64,000 nucleotides of DNA from CAVUXJ01 sp963814975 (GTDB taxonomy: Bacteria > Acidobacteriota > Vicinamibacteria > Vicinamibacterales > CAVVIG01): assembly GCA_963814975.1 (NCBI GenBank), contig CAWFFB010000010.1:244222-308221 (forward strand). Reading direction: 5' to 3'. The notes under the pieces were generated by a model. That model did no database searches, was not told the origin of the DNA, and worked only from the letters and a program-made list of their open reading frames with translations. The position numbers and the translations under genes were made by a program. Shown piece by piece: positions 54,730 through 62,890 of this stretch. Every line of letters starts with the position of its first letter. Positions within the stretch are counted from its first letter, which is position 1.

Positions 54730-56751
54730 ATGCCTTCGCTGTACGACCGCTTCAACCTCGTGTCCGATTTCGAGCTCGCGGGCGACCAGCCGCAGGCGAT
54801 CACCGAACTGACCGAAGCGTTGACGCGCGGGGATTCGCATCAGGTCCTGCTGGGCGTCACCGGCTCGGGGAAGACGTTCACGATGGCGCACACCATTGCC
54901 CGGGTCAACCGCCCGACCCTGGTCATGGTGCACAACAAGACGCTGGCGGCGCAGCTGTTCCAGGAATTCCGCCGCTTCTTTCCCGACAACGCCGTCGAGT
55001 ACTTCGTGAGCTACTACGACTACTACCAGCCGGAAGCCTACGTGCCGGCGACTGATTCGTACATCGAGAAAGAAGCGACGATCAACGAGGAGATCGACCG
55101 GATGCGCTTGTCGGCGACCCGATCGCTCTTCGAGCGCCGCGACGTGATCATTGTCGCCAGCGTTTCCTGCATTTACGGCCTCGGCTCGCCCGAGGCGTAC
55201 TACGGCATGCTGCTGCCGCTCGAGCGCGGCCAGCGGATCGGCCGCGAGCAGGTCTTGCGGAAGCTGGTGGAGATCCAGTACGAGCGCAACGACCACGACT
55301 TCGGGCGCGGCACGTTCAGGGTCCGCGGCGACATCATCGAGGTCTATCCCTCGTACGAAGAACAGGGGCTGCGTATCGAGCTGTTCGGCGACGAGGTGGA
55401 CGAGCTCGCCTCCTTCGATCCGCTCACCGGCAAAACGCTCCGGCGGCACGACAAGATCGCCGTCTACCCGAAGTCGCACTTCGTCGCGCCGCGCGAGCAG
55501 ACGAAACGGGCGGTGGAAGCCATCAAGGCGGAGCTGGCCTGGTACAGGTCCAAGCTGGAATCGGAAGGCAAGCTGCTCGAGGCGCAGCGGCTCCATCAGC
55601 GGACGATGTTCGACCTCGAGATGATCCGTGAGATCGGCTACTGCCACGGCATCGAGAACTACGCGCGGCACCTGACCGGGCGGGCGCCGGGGCAGCCCTC
55701 GCCGACGCTCCTCGACTACCTGCCGGACGATGCGCTGTTGATCGTCGACGAGAGCCACCAGACGGTGCCGCAGATTCGCGGCATGTACCACGGCGATCGT
55801 TCCCGGAAGGAAGTGCTGGTGGCGTATGGGTTCCGCCTGCCGTCGGCGCTCGACAACCGTCCGTTGAACTTCGCGGAATGGGAGGCGCGCGTCCACCAGG
55901 TCGTGTTCGTGTCGGCCACGCCGGGGCCATACGAGCTGTCCAAGTCTCAGGGGGTCGTCGTCGAGCAGATCATCAGGCCCACCGGGCTGATCGATCCGCC
56001 GATCGAGGTCCGCCCGGTCAAAGGCCAGGTCGACGATCTCCTGCAGGAGATTCGCGCCCGGGTCGCACGGCGGGAGCGCGTCTTGGTCACCACGCTCACC
56101 AAACGCATGGCCGAGGACCTGACGCAGTACTATCAGGAGCTGGGCGTCCGCGTGCGCTACCTCCATTCCGATATCGAAACGCTCGAGCGTGTGCAGATTC
56201 TGCGCGATCTGCGCCGCGGCGAATTCGACGTGCTGGTCGGCATCAACCTGCTTCGTGAAGGGCTCGATCTCCCTGAGGTCTCGCTGGTCGCGATTCTCGA
56301 TGCCGACAAGGAAGGCTTCCTTCGATCGGGGGGCTCGCTGATACAGACTTCGGGGCGCGCTGCCAGGAACGTCAACGGCGCGGTGATCATGTACGGGGAC
56401 CGGGAGACCGATTCGATGCGCGCCGCGATCGCGGAGACGGGCCGCCGCCGTGCGCTGCAGCACGCATACAACGTGGAGCACGGCATCACGCCGCAGTCGA
56501 TCGTCAAACAGATCGACGAGGTCATGTCGAGCGTGTTCGAGCGCGATTACATGACGCCGGCGGTCGGGGTCGACGGCACCGAGGTGTTCCGGACCCAGGC
56601 GGAACTCGACGCCCACATCGCGACGCTGCAGGAGGGGATGCGGGCCGCGGCGGCAAATCTCGATTTCGAGAAGGCAGCCGCCTTCCGCGACGACATCAAG
56701 CGCTTGCGCAACCCGGATCTCGGGCTGCCGCGCCAGGCCCGGAGGGCGTAG
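54730..56751 (+). CDS. uvrB: Excinuclease ABC subunit B
   Basis: The damage-verifying helicase of nucleotide excision repair. LVSDFELAGDQPQAITEL is the start; Walker A is LGVTGSGKTFTMA; the beta-hairpin region contains YFVSYYDYYQPEAYVPATDSYIEK in the correct place. Helicase motifs V/VI appear as GINLLREGLDLPEVSLVAI and SGRAARNVNGAVIMYGD. The UVR coiled-coil domain closes the protein (MRAAAANLDFEKAAAFRDDI). The 673 residues are intact. TACGAT (54713-54718) lies 11 bases before the ATG and could be its -10 element. Confidence 0.98.
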   Translation: MPSLYDRFNLVSDFELAGDQPQAITELTEALTRGDSHQVLLGVTGSGKTFTMAHTIARVNRPTLVMVHNKTLAAQLFQEFRRFFPDNAVEYFVSYYDYYQPEAYVPATDSYIEKEATINEEIDRMRLSATRSLFERRDVIIVASVSCIYGLGSPEAYYGMLLPLERGQRIGREQVLRKLVEIQYERNDHDFGRGTFRVRGDIIEVYPSYEEQGLRIELFGDEVDELASFDPLTGKTLRRHDKIAVYPKSHFVAPREQTKRAVEAIKAELAWYRSKLESEGKLLEAQRLHQRTMFDLEMIREIGYCHGIENYARHLTGRAPGQPSPTLLDYLPDDALLIVDESHQTVPQIRGMYHGDRSRKEVLVAYGFRLPSALDNRPLNFAEWEARVHQVVFVSATPGPYELSKSQGVVVEQIIRPTGLIDPPIEVRPVKGQVDDLLQEIRARVARRERVLVTTLTKRMAEDLTQYYQELGVRVRYLHSDIETLERVQILRDLRRGEFDVLVGINLLREGLDLPEVSLVAILDADKEGFLRSGGSLIQTSGRAARNVNGAVIMYGDRETDSMRAAIAETGRRRALQHAYNVEHGITPQSIVKQIDEVMSSVFERDYMTPAVGVDGTEVFRTQAELDAHIATLQEGMRAAAANLDFEKAAAFRDDIKRLRNPDLGLPRQARRA

Positions 56752-56909
56752 TCGCCTGTGATGCCACTCCATCTGCGTTCGACGGCATCCCTCCTCCACC
56801 CCAACGCGGCTGCCGCGGCGGAGATCCTGGAGCGGAGTGCGTTGGGTGTCCCCTCGCGTATGCTCGATACTCCCGGTCGCTCGCCGTCGTTCGCCAGGCT
56901 TCACCGCGA

Positions 56910-56933
56910 GCGTCGGCGAGGCCACGCCGACGC
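56910..56933. repeat. Perfect 9-bp hairpin in the uvrB-mlaE spacer
   Basis: GCGTCGGCG (56910-56918) pairs with CGCCGACGC (56925-56933) around a 6-nt loop AGGCCA. It lies in a 272-bp spacer without a recognisable gene. There is no T-run, so it may be a Rho-dependent end, an RNA stabiliser or a small palindromic repeat. Confidence 0.5.
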
Positions 56934-57023
56934 ATTGGCGGAGGCGGGTCGCTTCCGGCGATCCCGGCGCCTTGCCTCTCTCGGTGCAACGCTGGAGTTG
57001 CACCGCGGATCGCTAGACTCCGC

Positions 57024-57791
57024 GTGATCATCGATCGCTACCTCAAGAACGCCGCCTTCGAGGTGCAGGAGTACGTCCGGCTGCTCCTCGCCGCGTTTCG
57101 TGGTGTGTTCACGCCGCCCTACTATCGCTACGATATCGTCGAGCAGTTCGATGCGATCGGGGTGAAGTCGCTGACGGTCGTTCTCCTGACGGGGTTTTTC
57201 ACCGGCGCCGTGCTCGCCCTGCAAAGCGGCCTGACGCTCGACCAGTTCGGCGCCCGCCCGGTCGTTGGCCGTCTCGTCAGCGCGTCGATGATCAAGGAGC
57301 TCGGGCCGGTCTTGACAGGCCTGATGCTGACCGGCCGGGTCGGGTCGGGTATTGCGGCCGAACTCGGCTCGATGGTGGTCACCGACCAGATCAACGCACT
57401 GCGCGCGCTCGGCACGGATCCGATCAGGAAGTTGGTCGTGCCCCGCATGCTCGCCGGCATCGTGATGGCTCCGGTGCTGACGGTGGTCGCCGATTTCGTT
57501 GGCATCTGCGGCGGCTGGATCGTCGCGAGGTATCAGCTGCAGGTGTCGAGCGGCGTGTATTGGTCTTCGATCCTTCAGGCGCTGTATATGCAGGATCTCT
57601 GGATGGGCCTGATCAAGCCGTTCGCGCTTGGCTTCGTCATCGTGACCATCGCCTGTCATGTCGGGCTCCGCACCAGCGGGGGCACGCAGGGTGTCGGCCG
57701 GGCGACGACCATGTCGGTGGTGGCGGGATCGGTGGCGGTGATCGCGGTGGACTTCTTCGTGACGCGCGTCTTGATTTCGTTAATGTATTGA
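57024..57791 (+). CDS. mlaE: MlaE-family ABC transporter permease
   Basis: The permease of an Mla/MCE lipid transporter moving phospholipids between the membranes. At 255 residues it has about five to six transmembrane helices. The family signatures VGVKSL-type IGVKSLTVVLLTGFFTGAV, ELGPVLTGLMLTGRVGSGIA and GSMVVTDQINALRALGTDP are present in order. GTG 57024 is the start. It is followed by the ATPase and the MCE protein, giving the usual permease-ATPase-MCE operon; mlaB and mlaC are not seen here. Confidence 0.93.
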   Translation: MIIDRYLKNAAFEVQEYVRLLLAAFRGVFTPPYYRYDIVEQFDAIGVKSLTVVLLTGFFTGAVLALQSGLTLDQFGARPVVGRLVSASMIKELGPVLTGLMLTGRVGSGIAAELGSMVVTDQINALRALGTDPIRKLVVPRMLAGIVMAPVLTVVADFVGICGGWIVARYQLQVSSGVYWSSILQALYMQDLWMGLIKPFALGFVIVTIACHVGLRTSGGTQGVGRATTMSVVAGSVAVIAVDFFVTRVLISLMY

Positions 57792-57854
57792 CAGAGATGG
57801 CGAAGCGATCAGCCGACGGCTGATCGCCGAGAACTGGAGATTCAGGTACGAGCG

Positions 57855-58706
57855 ATGGTCCAAGAGGCAGCTGAACGGGAAGCGGTGAAAGAGGTTCTCA
57901 GTCAGCCGGGGGCGCCCGTCGTCATGCTCGACCACGTGTCGCTGGCATTCGACGACAAGGTCATCTTGAAGGACGTCAGCTTCACCCTGCTGTCCGGCCA
58001 CACGAAGATCATGCTCGGCGCGAGCGGGGCCGGCAAATCGATCACGCTGAAGATCATCCTGGGACTGCTCAAGCCTGATGGCGGCGTGATCTGGGTGAAC
58101 GGCGAGCGCGTCGACCAGCTGCCCGAAGAACGCCTGATGGTCGTCCGGGCCGACGTCGGGATGGTGTTCCAGGAAGGCGCGCTGTTCGACTCGCTGACCG
58201 TTCGCGAGAACGTCGGCTATCGCCTCTACGAAGAAACCGACATGCCGCTCGAGGAGATCGACAAGCGCGTGCGGGAGGTGCTCGGGTTCATTGGCCTGGC
58301 CGAGTTCATCGACCGGATGCCGGCCGAGCTGTCCGGCGGGCAGCGGCGCCGCGTGGCGATCGCGCGCGCGATGGCGTCAAAGCCGAGGATTCTGCTGTAC
58401 GACGAGCCGACGACCGGCCTCGATCCGATTACCGCGACGACCGTAGACGACGAGATCATCAAGCTGCGGGATCTGGAGAACGTCAGCTCGATCATCGTCA
58501 CGCATCAGTTGCGTGACGCGTTCTATGTCGCGACACATACCGCGGTGCGCGACGAGAAGGGCGAGATCAGCATCGTCGCCGCCGACGACAAGAAAGAGCG
58601 CGAGGCCGAGTTCCTGATGTTGCGCGACGGCGTGCTGGCGTTCGAGGGCGACGCCGACGCGCTGCGGAACTCGGACGATCCGTACATCCGGGAGTTTCTG
58701 TCGTAG
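57855..58706 (+). CDS. mlaF: MlaF-type ABC transporter ATP-binding protein
   Basis: The ATPase powering the Mla lipid transporter. Walker A reads GASGAGKSITLK, the Q-loop lies in VGMVFQEGALFDSLTVRENV, the ABC signature is LSGGQRRRVAIARAM, and Walker B is ILLYDEPTTGLDP, followed by THQLRDAF with the H-loop. An N-terminal extension of about 18 residues precedes the conserved MLDHVSLAFDD. The 283 residues are intact. It sits between permease and MCE genes on the same strand. Confidence 0.95.
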   Translation: MVQEAAEREAVKEVLSQPGAPVVMLDHVSLAFDDKVILKDVSFTLLSGHTKIMLGASGAGKSITLKIILGLLKPDGGVIWVNGERVDQLPEERLMVVRADVGMVFQEGALFDSLTVRENVGYRLYEETDMPLEEIDKRVREVLGFIGLAEFIDRMPAELSGGQRRRVAIARAMASKPRILLYDEPTTGLDPITATTVDDEIIKLRDLENVSSIIVTHQLRDAFYVATHTAVRDEKGEISIVAADDKKEREAEFLMLRDGVLAFEGDADALRNSDDPYIREFLS

Positions 58707-58723
58707 GGAACAAACGATGATTT

Positions 58724-58761
58724 CAGTCCTCAGCTCGCGGTTAGCTGTGGGCTGTGAGCTG
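58724..58761 (+). repeat. Heptad arrays before the MCE gene (CAGCTCG / TGAGCTG)
   Basis: Two units of the CAGTCCT/CAGCTCG type (58724-58737) are followed by three phase-perfect units ending in GCTG (58741-58761). The two words are reverse complements. The array ends 13 bases before the ATG at 58775 and GGAGG follows directly. Confidence 0.6.
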
Positions 58762-58774
58762 GAGGAACAGTCAT

Positions 58775-59816
58775 ATGCCCCGCACCCGTTCACTCGCATG
58801 GGCCGAGCTCAAGGTCGGCGTCCTGACGATCATCGCGGTCGTGATCGCTGCCGTCACCATCTTCATGCTGACCGGCAGCCGGGGTTTCTTCTGGCAGCGC
58901 TACAACCTGAAGACGCGGTTCACCAACGTCGCCGGTCTCAAGGCCGGGTCGCCCGTGCGCGTCGCCGGCAAGGAGGTGGGCCTGGTCACAGAAGTCGAAC
59001 TGGCCGGCGACGAAGTCGAGGTGGTCTTCGAGGTGAACGAAGAGGTTCAAAGCCGGATCACGACCGGTTCGGTCGCGAAGCTCGGCTCGATTTCGCTGCT
59101 CGGCGAGAGCGCGGTCGACATCACCCCATCGGCAACGGGGACGCCGATTCCGGAGTGGGGCTATGTGACGGCCGGGCGCGCCCCGGCGCAGCTATCGGAC
59201 ATCACCGATCAGGCCGGCCAGGGCATCGCTGAGCTCACCAGCCTCATTCATGACGTGCGATCCGGCCGCGGGACCGTCGGCAAGCTGCTTGACCGACGAG
59301 CAGCTGTACACGGAGCTTCAGCGATTCGTCGCCACTGCCGGCGACCTCACCGACGGGCTGCGGCAGGGCCGCGGCACGCTGGGGAAGCTTCTGAACGATC
59401 CTCGAAGCGCGAACGCGCTGGAAGCCTCGCTGCGAAACATCGAGGATCTGACGCGCCGTCTGAATGCGGGCGAAGGCAGTCTGGGGAAGCTGCTGAACGA
59501 CGAGAGCTTCTCTCGCTCGCTGACCTCCGCCACCACCAATCTCGACACCATCGTCGGCAGGCTGAATCGCGGGGAGGGCACGGCCGGCAAGCTGATCACG
59601 GATCCAGTGCTCTTCAACCGGCTGAGTTCGGTGGCCGAACGGCTCGATCTGCTCGTGACCCGCCTGAACGAGGGCGAGGGCACGGCGGGACAGTTGCTGA
59701 AAGACAAGCAGTTATATGAGAACATGAACAACGTGACCATCGCGTTGTCTGCGCTGATCGCAGAGATCACGAAGAACCCGCAGAAGTACCTCAACGTAAA
59801 AGTGAGCATCTTCTGA
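58775..59816 (+). CDS. MCE-family (MlaD-like) lipid transport protein with GxGTxGKLL repeats; one frameshift
   Basis: An N-terminal transmembrane helix (about 12-32) is followed by one MCE domain (FTNVAGLKAGSPVRVAGKEV to SISLLGESAVDI). The C-terminal half contains five repeats of the type GRGTLGKLLND, about 40 residues apart, within predicted helices; in this family such regions form a needle or tunnel between membranes. One extra base near 59290 splits the first repeat; the frame resumes TDEQLYTELQRF. GGAGG lies nine bases before ATG 58775. It forms an operon with the permease and ATPase. Confidence 0.9.
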
Positions 59817-59846
59817 ACGTCTCGAGGCTCGAATCTCGGGATTCAG

Positions 59847-59965
59847 GCAGCACGTAGCACGTAGCATGTCACATTCAGCACCTGGCGTTTGGCACTTCAC
59901 GTTCAGCGCTTTGCATTCAGCACTTGGCTTCTGACACTTAGCATTCAGCACCTGGCATTTGGCAG
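59847..59965 (+). repeat. Seventeen-unit heptad array (word TCAGCAC)
   Basis: Exactly 119 bp, i.e. 17 x 7 nt without a phase slip, fill most of the spacer between the MCE gene and the YtxH gene. Units drift around TCAGCAC, TTGGCAC and CTGGCAT, with G-C or A-C at fixed columns. The array ends 14 bases before the ATG at 59980. It is the longest and clearest array in the window. Confidence 0.9.
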
Positions 59966-59979
59966 TTCTGGAGGGTGAC

Positions 59980-60255
59980 ATGGCACGGGACGACAGCGCT
60001 GGAGCCGGAAACATTCTGTTGGCGTTCCTCCTCGGGGCCGTCAGCGGTGCCGCAGTGGCGCTCTTGTACGCACCGACAACTGGCCGCGAGACGCGCGACT
60101 TGCTCAGCGAGAGAGCTCGCGAGGGACGCGAGACAGCGACGGAAGCCGCCAAGAAGGGACGTCAGGCCATCGAAAAGGGCCGCGAGACGTTGACCACTGC
60201 GATCGAGCGGGGCCGCGAAGCCTATCAACAGGCGCGCACGCGGGAGACCGTGTGA
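59980..60255 (+). CDS. YtxH-domain small membrane protein
   Basis: A 91-residue protein with one N-terminal transmembrane helix (about 9-28, containing LLAFLLGAVSGAAVALLYAP) followed by TTGRETR, the hallmark of YtxH proteins, and a long charged amphipathic helix made of GRETxxxAxxKGR-like repeats. GGAGG lies six bases before ATG 59980. Its stop overlaps the next start (GTGA). The family is of unknown function, often stress-related. Confidence 0.85.
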   Translation: MARDDSAGAGNILLAFLLGAVSGAAVALLYAPTTGRETRDLLSERAREGRETATEAAKKGRQAIEKGRETLTTAIERGREAYQQARTRETV

Positions 60256-60671
60256 CCGACTGGGCCGAGCTCTTTCTCGGTGTGATCGCTGTCGCTACGC
60301 TGGTGACGGCGATCACGCAGGTGGGCGTGCTCGTCGCCGCGGGACTGCTGGCGCGGCGCATCGCACGGTTGACTGACAGGATCGATCGGGAGTTGACCCC
60401 GTTGTTCGAGCACGTGAACGCGATTGGACGGGATGCGTCTCGCGCAGCGTCGCTCGCGGCCGCCCAGGTCGAACGCGCAGACCGGTTGTTCGCCGATGTC
60501 GTCCAACGAGTCGAAGGGTTGATGAACACCGTGCAGGCCGCCGTGGCTGGAACGGCGCGGGAGGGCGCGGCGATCCTGGCAGGCGTCCGCACCGCGTTGT
60601 CGGTGATTCGCGACATGCGCGCGGGCCGGGCGCGGACACGCGCGGAAGACGAGGACGGCCTGTTTATCTAG
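60252..60671 (+). CDS. DUF948-like membrane-anchored coiled-coil protein
   Basis: A single N-terminal transmembrane helix (about 8-32) is followed by a helical region rich in Ala, Arg and Glu (LARRIARLTDRIDRELTPLF and onward to about 110), which should form a coiled coil. Size (139 residues) and layout fit DUF948-type proteins, which often sit beside YtxH genes as here. GTG 60252 overlaps the upstream stop by four bases, so the two are translationally coupled. The exact role is unknown. Confidence 0.7.
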   Translation: MTDWAELFLGVIAVATLVTAITQVGVLVAAGLLARRIARLTDRIDRELTPLFEHVNAIGRDASRAASLAAAQVERADRLFADVVQRVEGLMNTVQAAVAGTAREGAAILAGVRTALSVIRDMRAGRARTRAEDEDGLFI

Positions 60672-61123
60672 CGGCTCTCCGCCGTGCTCACTTCGCGTGG
60701 AGCGGCGTCGGGAAGCACCTCAGGATCCTCCTGTCGCGCGTCCCTGCCCATCTTCGTGAGCGTTTCGGGATAGCGCTGGCCGTCTGCCCCCAACACCGTC
60801 CATTCGCCAGTCAGCCGCGGGCCCTTTTCGATGTGATACAGGGCGACACCGATATTCGTGCCGGTGTAATAACTGACCGCCAGCACATCGCCACGGACGA
60901 TGCCAATCCCAATTGAGGTGACTTGGCGCGCCAGCCAGCGCACCAGGTATGTCTCGTCGTCTTTGGCAATCTCGACGGTGCCTCGATACTTCGTCCCGTC
61001 CGGATTGACGCCTTCGGACCGGTACGTGCCGTCGATCGCCACTTCCTGAGCGCCGCAGATCGCGGGCGCAAGAAAATGCAGCAGGGTGGCAACGGCTGCA
61101 ACGCGGAGCAGCTTGCGAATCAT
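60668..61123 (-). CDS. Exported protein of unknown function (about 150 aa)
   Basis: A signal peptide (IRKLLRVAAVATLLHFLAPA, cleavage near ICGAQE) precedes a beta-rich domain: IDGTYRSEGVNPDGTKYRGT, VEIAKDDETYLVRWLARQ and GDVLAVSYYTGTNIGVALYH, then LTGEWTVLGADGQRYPETL. This pattern of GxY and GxW strands suggests a small beta barrel, perhaps a lipocalin-like fold, but no family is recognised. It is convergent with the DUF948-like gene and the two stops overlap by three or four bases. ATG 61129 is an alternative start. Confidence 0.7.
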   Translation of the reverse strand: MIRKLLRVAAVATLLHFLAPAICGAQEVAIDGTYRSEGVNPDGTKYRGTVEIAKDDETYLVRWLARQVTSIGIGIVRGDVLAVSYYTGTNIGVALYHIEKGPRLTGEWTVLGADGQRYPETLTKMGRDARQEDPEVLPDAAPREVSTAESR

Positions 61124-61223
61124 CCTCAAACCCCCGTCCTCGAGCTGGCGGGGCGCCGGCCCAGATCGGACCTAGGGAGCATACACCCTTCCCGGCCAAT
61201 TTGGGCTCTGCGGCAGCCGACTG

Positions 61224-61251
61224 AACGGGGCGTGGGCCGGGCAGCCCCGTT
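61224..61251. repeat. 8-bp inverted repeat in the divergent spacer
   Basis: AACGGGGC (61224-61231) and GCCCCGTT (61244-61251) are perfect complements around a 12-nt loop. The site lies between the two divergently transcribed genes and could be an operator or a chance palindrome. Confidence 0.35.
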
Positions 61252-61345
61252 CCGGACGCCAAACTTCTAGTGTGTGGCTGTGTCCACCTCGATCGCGTAA
61301 CCCGTCGAACGCCCGAGACACCTGAAGCCGGACGCACTATGATTC

Positions 61346-62360
61346 GTGGCGGTGACCGCAACCGCCCCGGAGCCCGGACCCGACGTTCCGAGTGTCACCA
61401 CCGAGACGCTCCGTGCCTGCCTGTGGGTGGGCATCGGGTCGTGCATCAGGGGCCACCTGCTCTTCCTTCTCGGATTACCCGTGCTGCTCGCCGGCTTCGC
61501 TATCGCCTGGCGCGTCATGTGGTGCGTCGGGGCCGCACACCCTTCATCAGCTGTCGATCGCCCGATCCTCAGCCGGCGGTCGCCGTGGCTGCCGAAGACC
61601 TGTCTCTGGTTGGCAGTCATGGCCGTGGTCGGCCTCGCCGCGCCGTCCACGATCGGGCCGTTGTGGTACGACCTCGCCAAGCGCGCGTACTTTGTGCTCG
61701 GGCTCGCCGTGGTCGGCGTGTTCCGCTACGGCTCGGCGCGGCAGACGACACGGGCGGTCGGGACCCTCACGGTCGCGGCCATTTCGCTCCATCTCGTGAC
61801 ACTGGTTGCGGTTCCCACCCCGGACATCGATGTCTTTATCTGGACGCAGGCGTGCCTTGAGGCGCTTCTGCGGGGCGTCCATCCGTATACCGTGGATGTC
61901 GTTGATTTGATTACCAACGTGTATGACTTGGGCCCTACGGCGACCCTGTACCCCTATATGCCGCTGACGCTCGTGGCATTTGCGCCAGGTTACGCGCTGT
62001 TCGGCGATTTCCGCGTCATGCTGGCGCTCTGTGTTCCGGTCACGATCGCCCTGAATCGCGCGACCGGGCGCCAGCTCGGCCTCGATTCGACGTTCATCGA
62101 GGCGACGACGCTCGCCTTTCTATTGTTTCCACGCGGCGTGTGGCTTACCTGTTTCGGATGGAACGAACCCTTGCTGGTAGTGGTCGTTTCAGCATTCGTC
62201 TATCTCGCCACTCGCGCGCCGGGCGGTGCGGCTCAGGCGATTGCCTTTCTGCTTCTGCCCGCCCTCAAGCAGTACATCGTCGCCCCCGTGCTGCTGTTTC
62301 TGGCGATCAGCCGGCCACGCGTGTCGGTCGCCGCCATCGCGATGGCTGTGGCGTCGGCAA
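61346..62360 (+). CDS. Polytopic membrane protein, truncated at the contig junction
   Basis: About ten hydrophobic helices are visible over 338 residues. The loop DIDVFIWTQACLEALLRGVH followed by PYTVDVVDLITNVYDLGPT and YPYMPLTLVAFAPGYALFGD resembles membrane glycosyltransferases of the GT-C/GT87 kind, in which an acidic pair follows the first helices. LLPALKQYIVAPVLLFLAIS is also typical of that group. The frame continues only to 62389, and sequence beyond about 62,360 reads as radA on the other strand, so the C terminus is lost. GTG 61346 is the start. The function is inferred only. Confidence 0.65.
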
Positions 62361-62827
62361 CGGGGACGGACGTGGCCGCCGCCAGGTGAACCGGCGCCCC
62401 GCCCAGCCCCAGCCGGATGGCTCTCAGGCGAACCTGATCGGCTGCTTCTTCCCCTGAAACATAGACAACCTGTGCCCCGACGCGGCCAGCGTCGCCGCCA
62501 CTTGCAACAGCAGGGTGGATTTGCCGATGCCCGGATCGCCGCCAAGCAGCATCGCCGATCCTGGCACGATCCCGCCCCCAATCGCCCGGTCGAATTCCTT
62601 GATCCCGGTCCGCATTCGCTCCGGCAGGGCGACAACCGCGTCCAGTCCGACCAGCTCGACCGCCCGGCCGCCGGTGCGGAAATAATGCTTGGCCGAAAAG
62701 ACCGTCGGGCGCTCGCCGCTTCCTGGACCAACGTATTCCATTCCGCGCAGTCAGGGCACTGCCCCTGCCAGCGATGCTGCTCGGATCCGCACGCCTGGCA
62801 AATATATCGGCATTTAAGCTTGGCCAT
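62360..62827 (-). CDS. radA: DNA repair protein RadA, N-terminal fragment with frameshifts
   Basis: The start reads KCRYICQACGSEQHRWQGQC then PDCAEWNTLV, a four-cysteine zinc finger. After a frame change near 62730, TVFSAKHYFRTGGRAVELVG and MRTGIKEFDRAIGGGIVPGS lead to Walker A, LLGGDPGIGKSTLLLQ. After another near 62480, VVYVSGEEAADQVRLRA and PVHLAAATSV follow; there the match ends abruptly at about 62,360. The protein should have some 450 residues, so two thirds are absent. The wording of these segments recalls Sphingomonadales RadA, from memory only. It does not belong with the genes to its left. Confidence 0.82.
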
Positions 62828-62890
62828 AGAGCGATAGCTAACGATCCGCCGCTCGGTTGCCTAGCGGTTTGCCGACGCTACCGCCGGCGC

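Noticed and set aside
56758..57027. 89-residue frame between uvrB and mlaE
   Set aside because: Arg-rich low-complexity sequence containing a perfect DNA hairpin; no binding site or family features.
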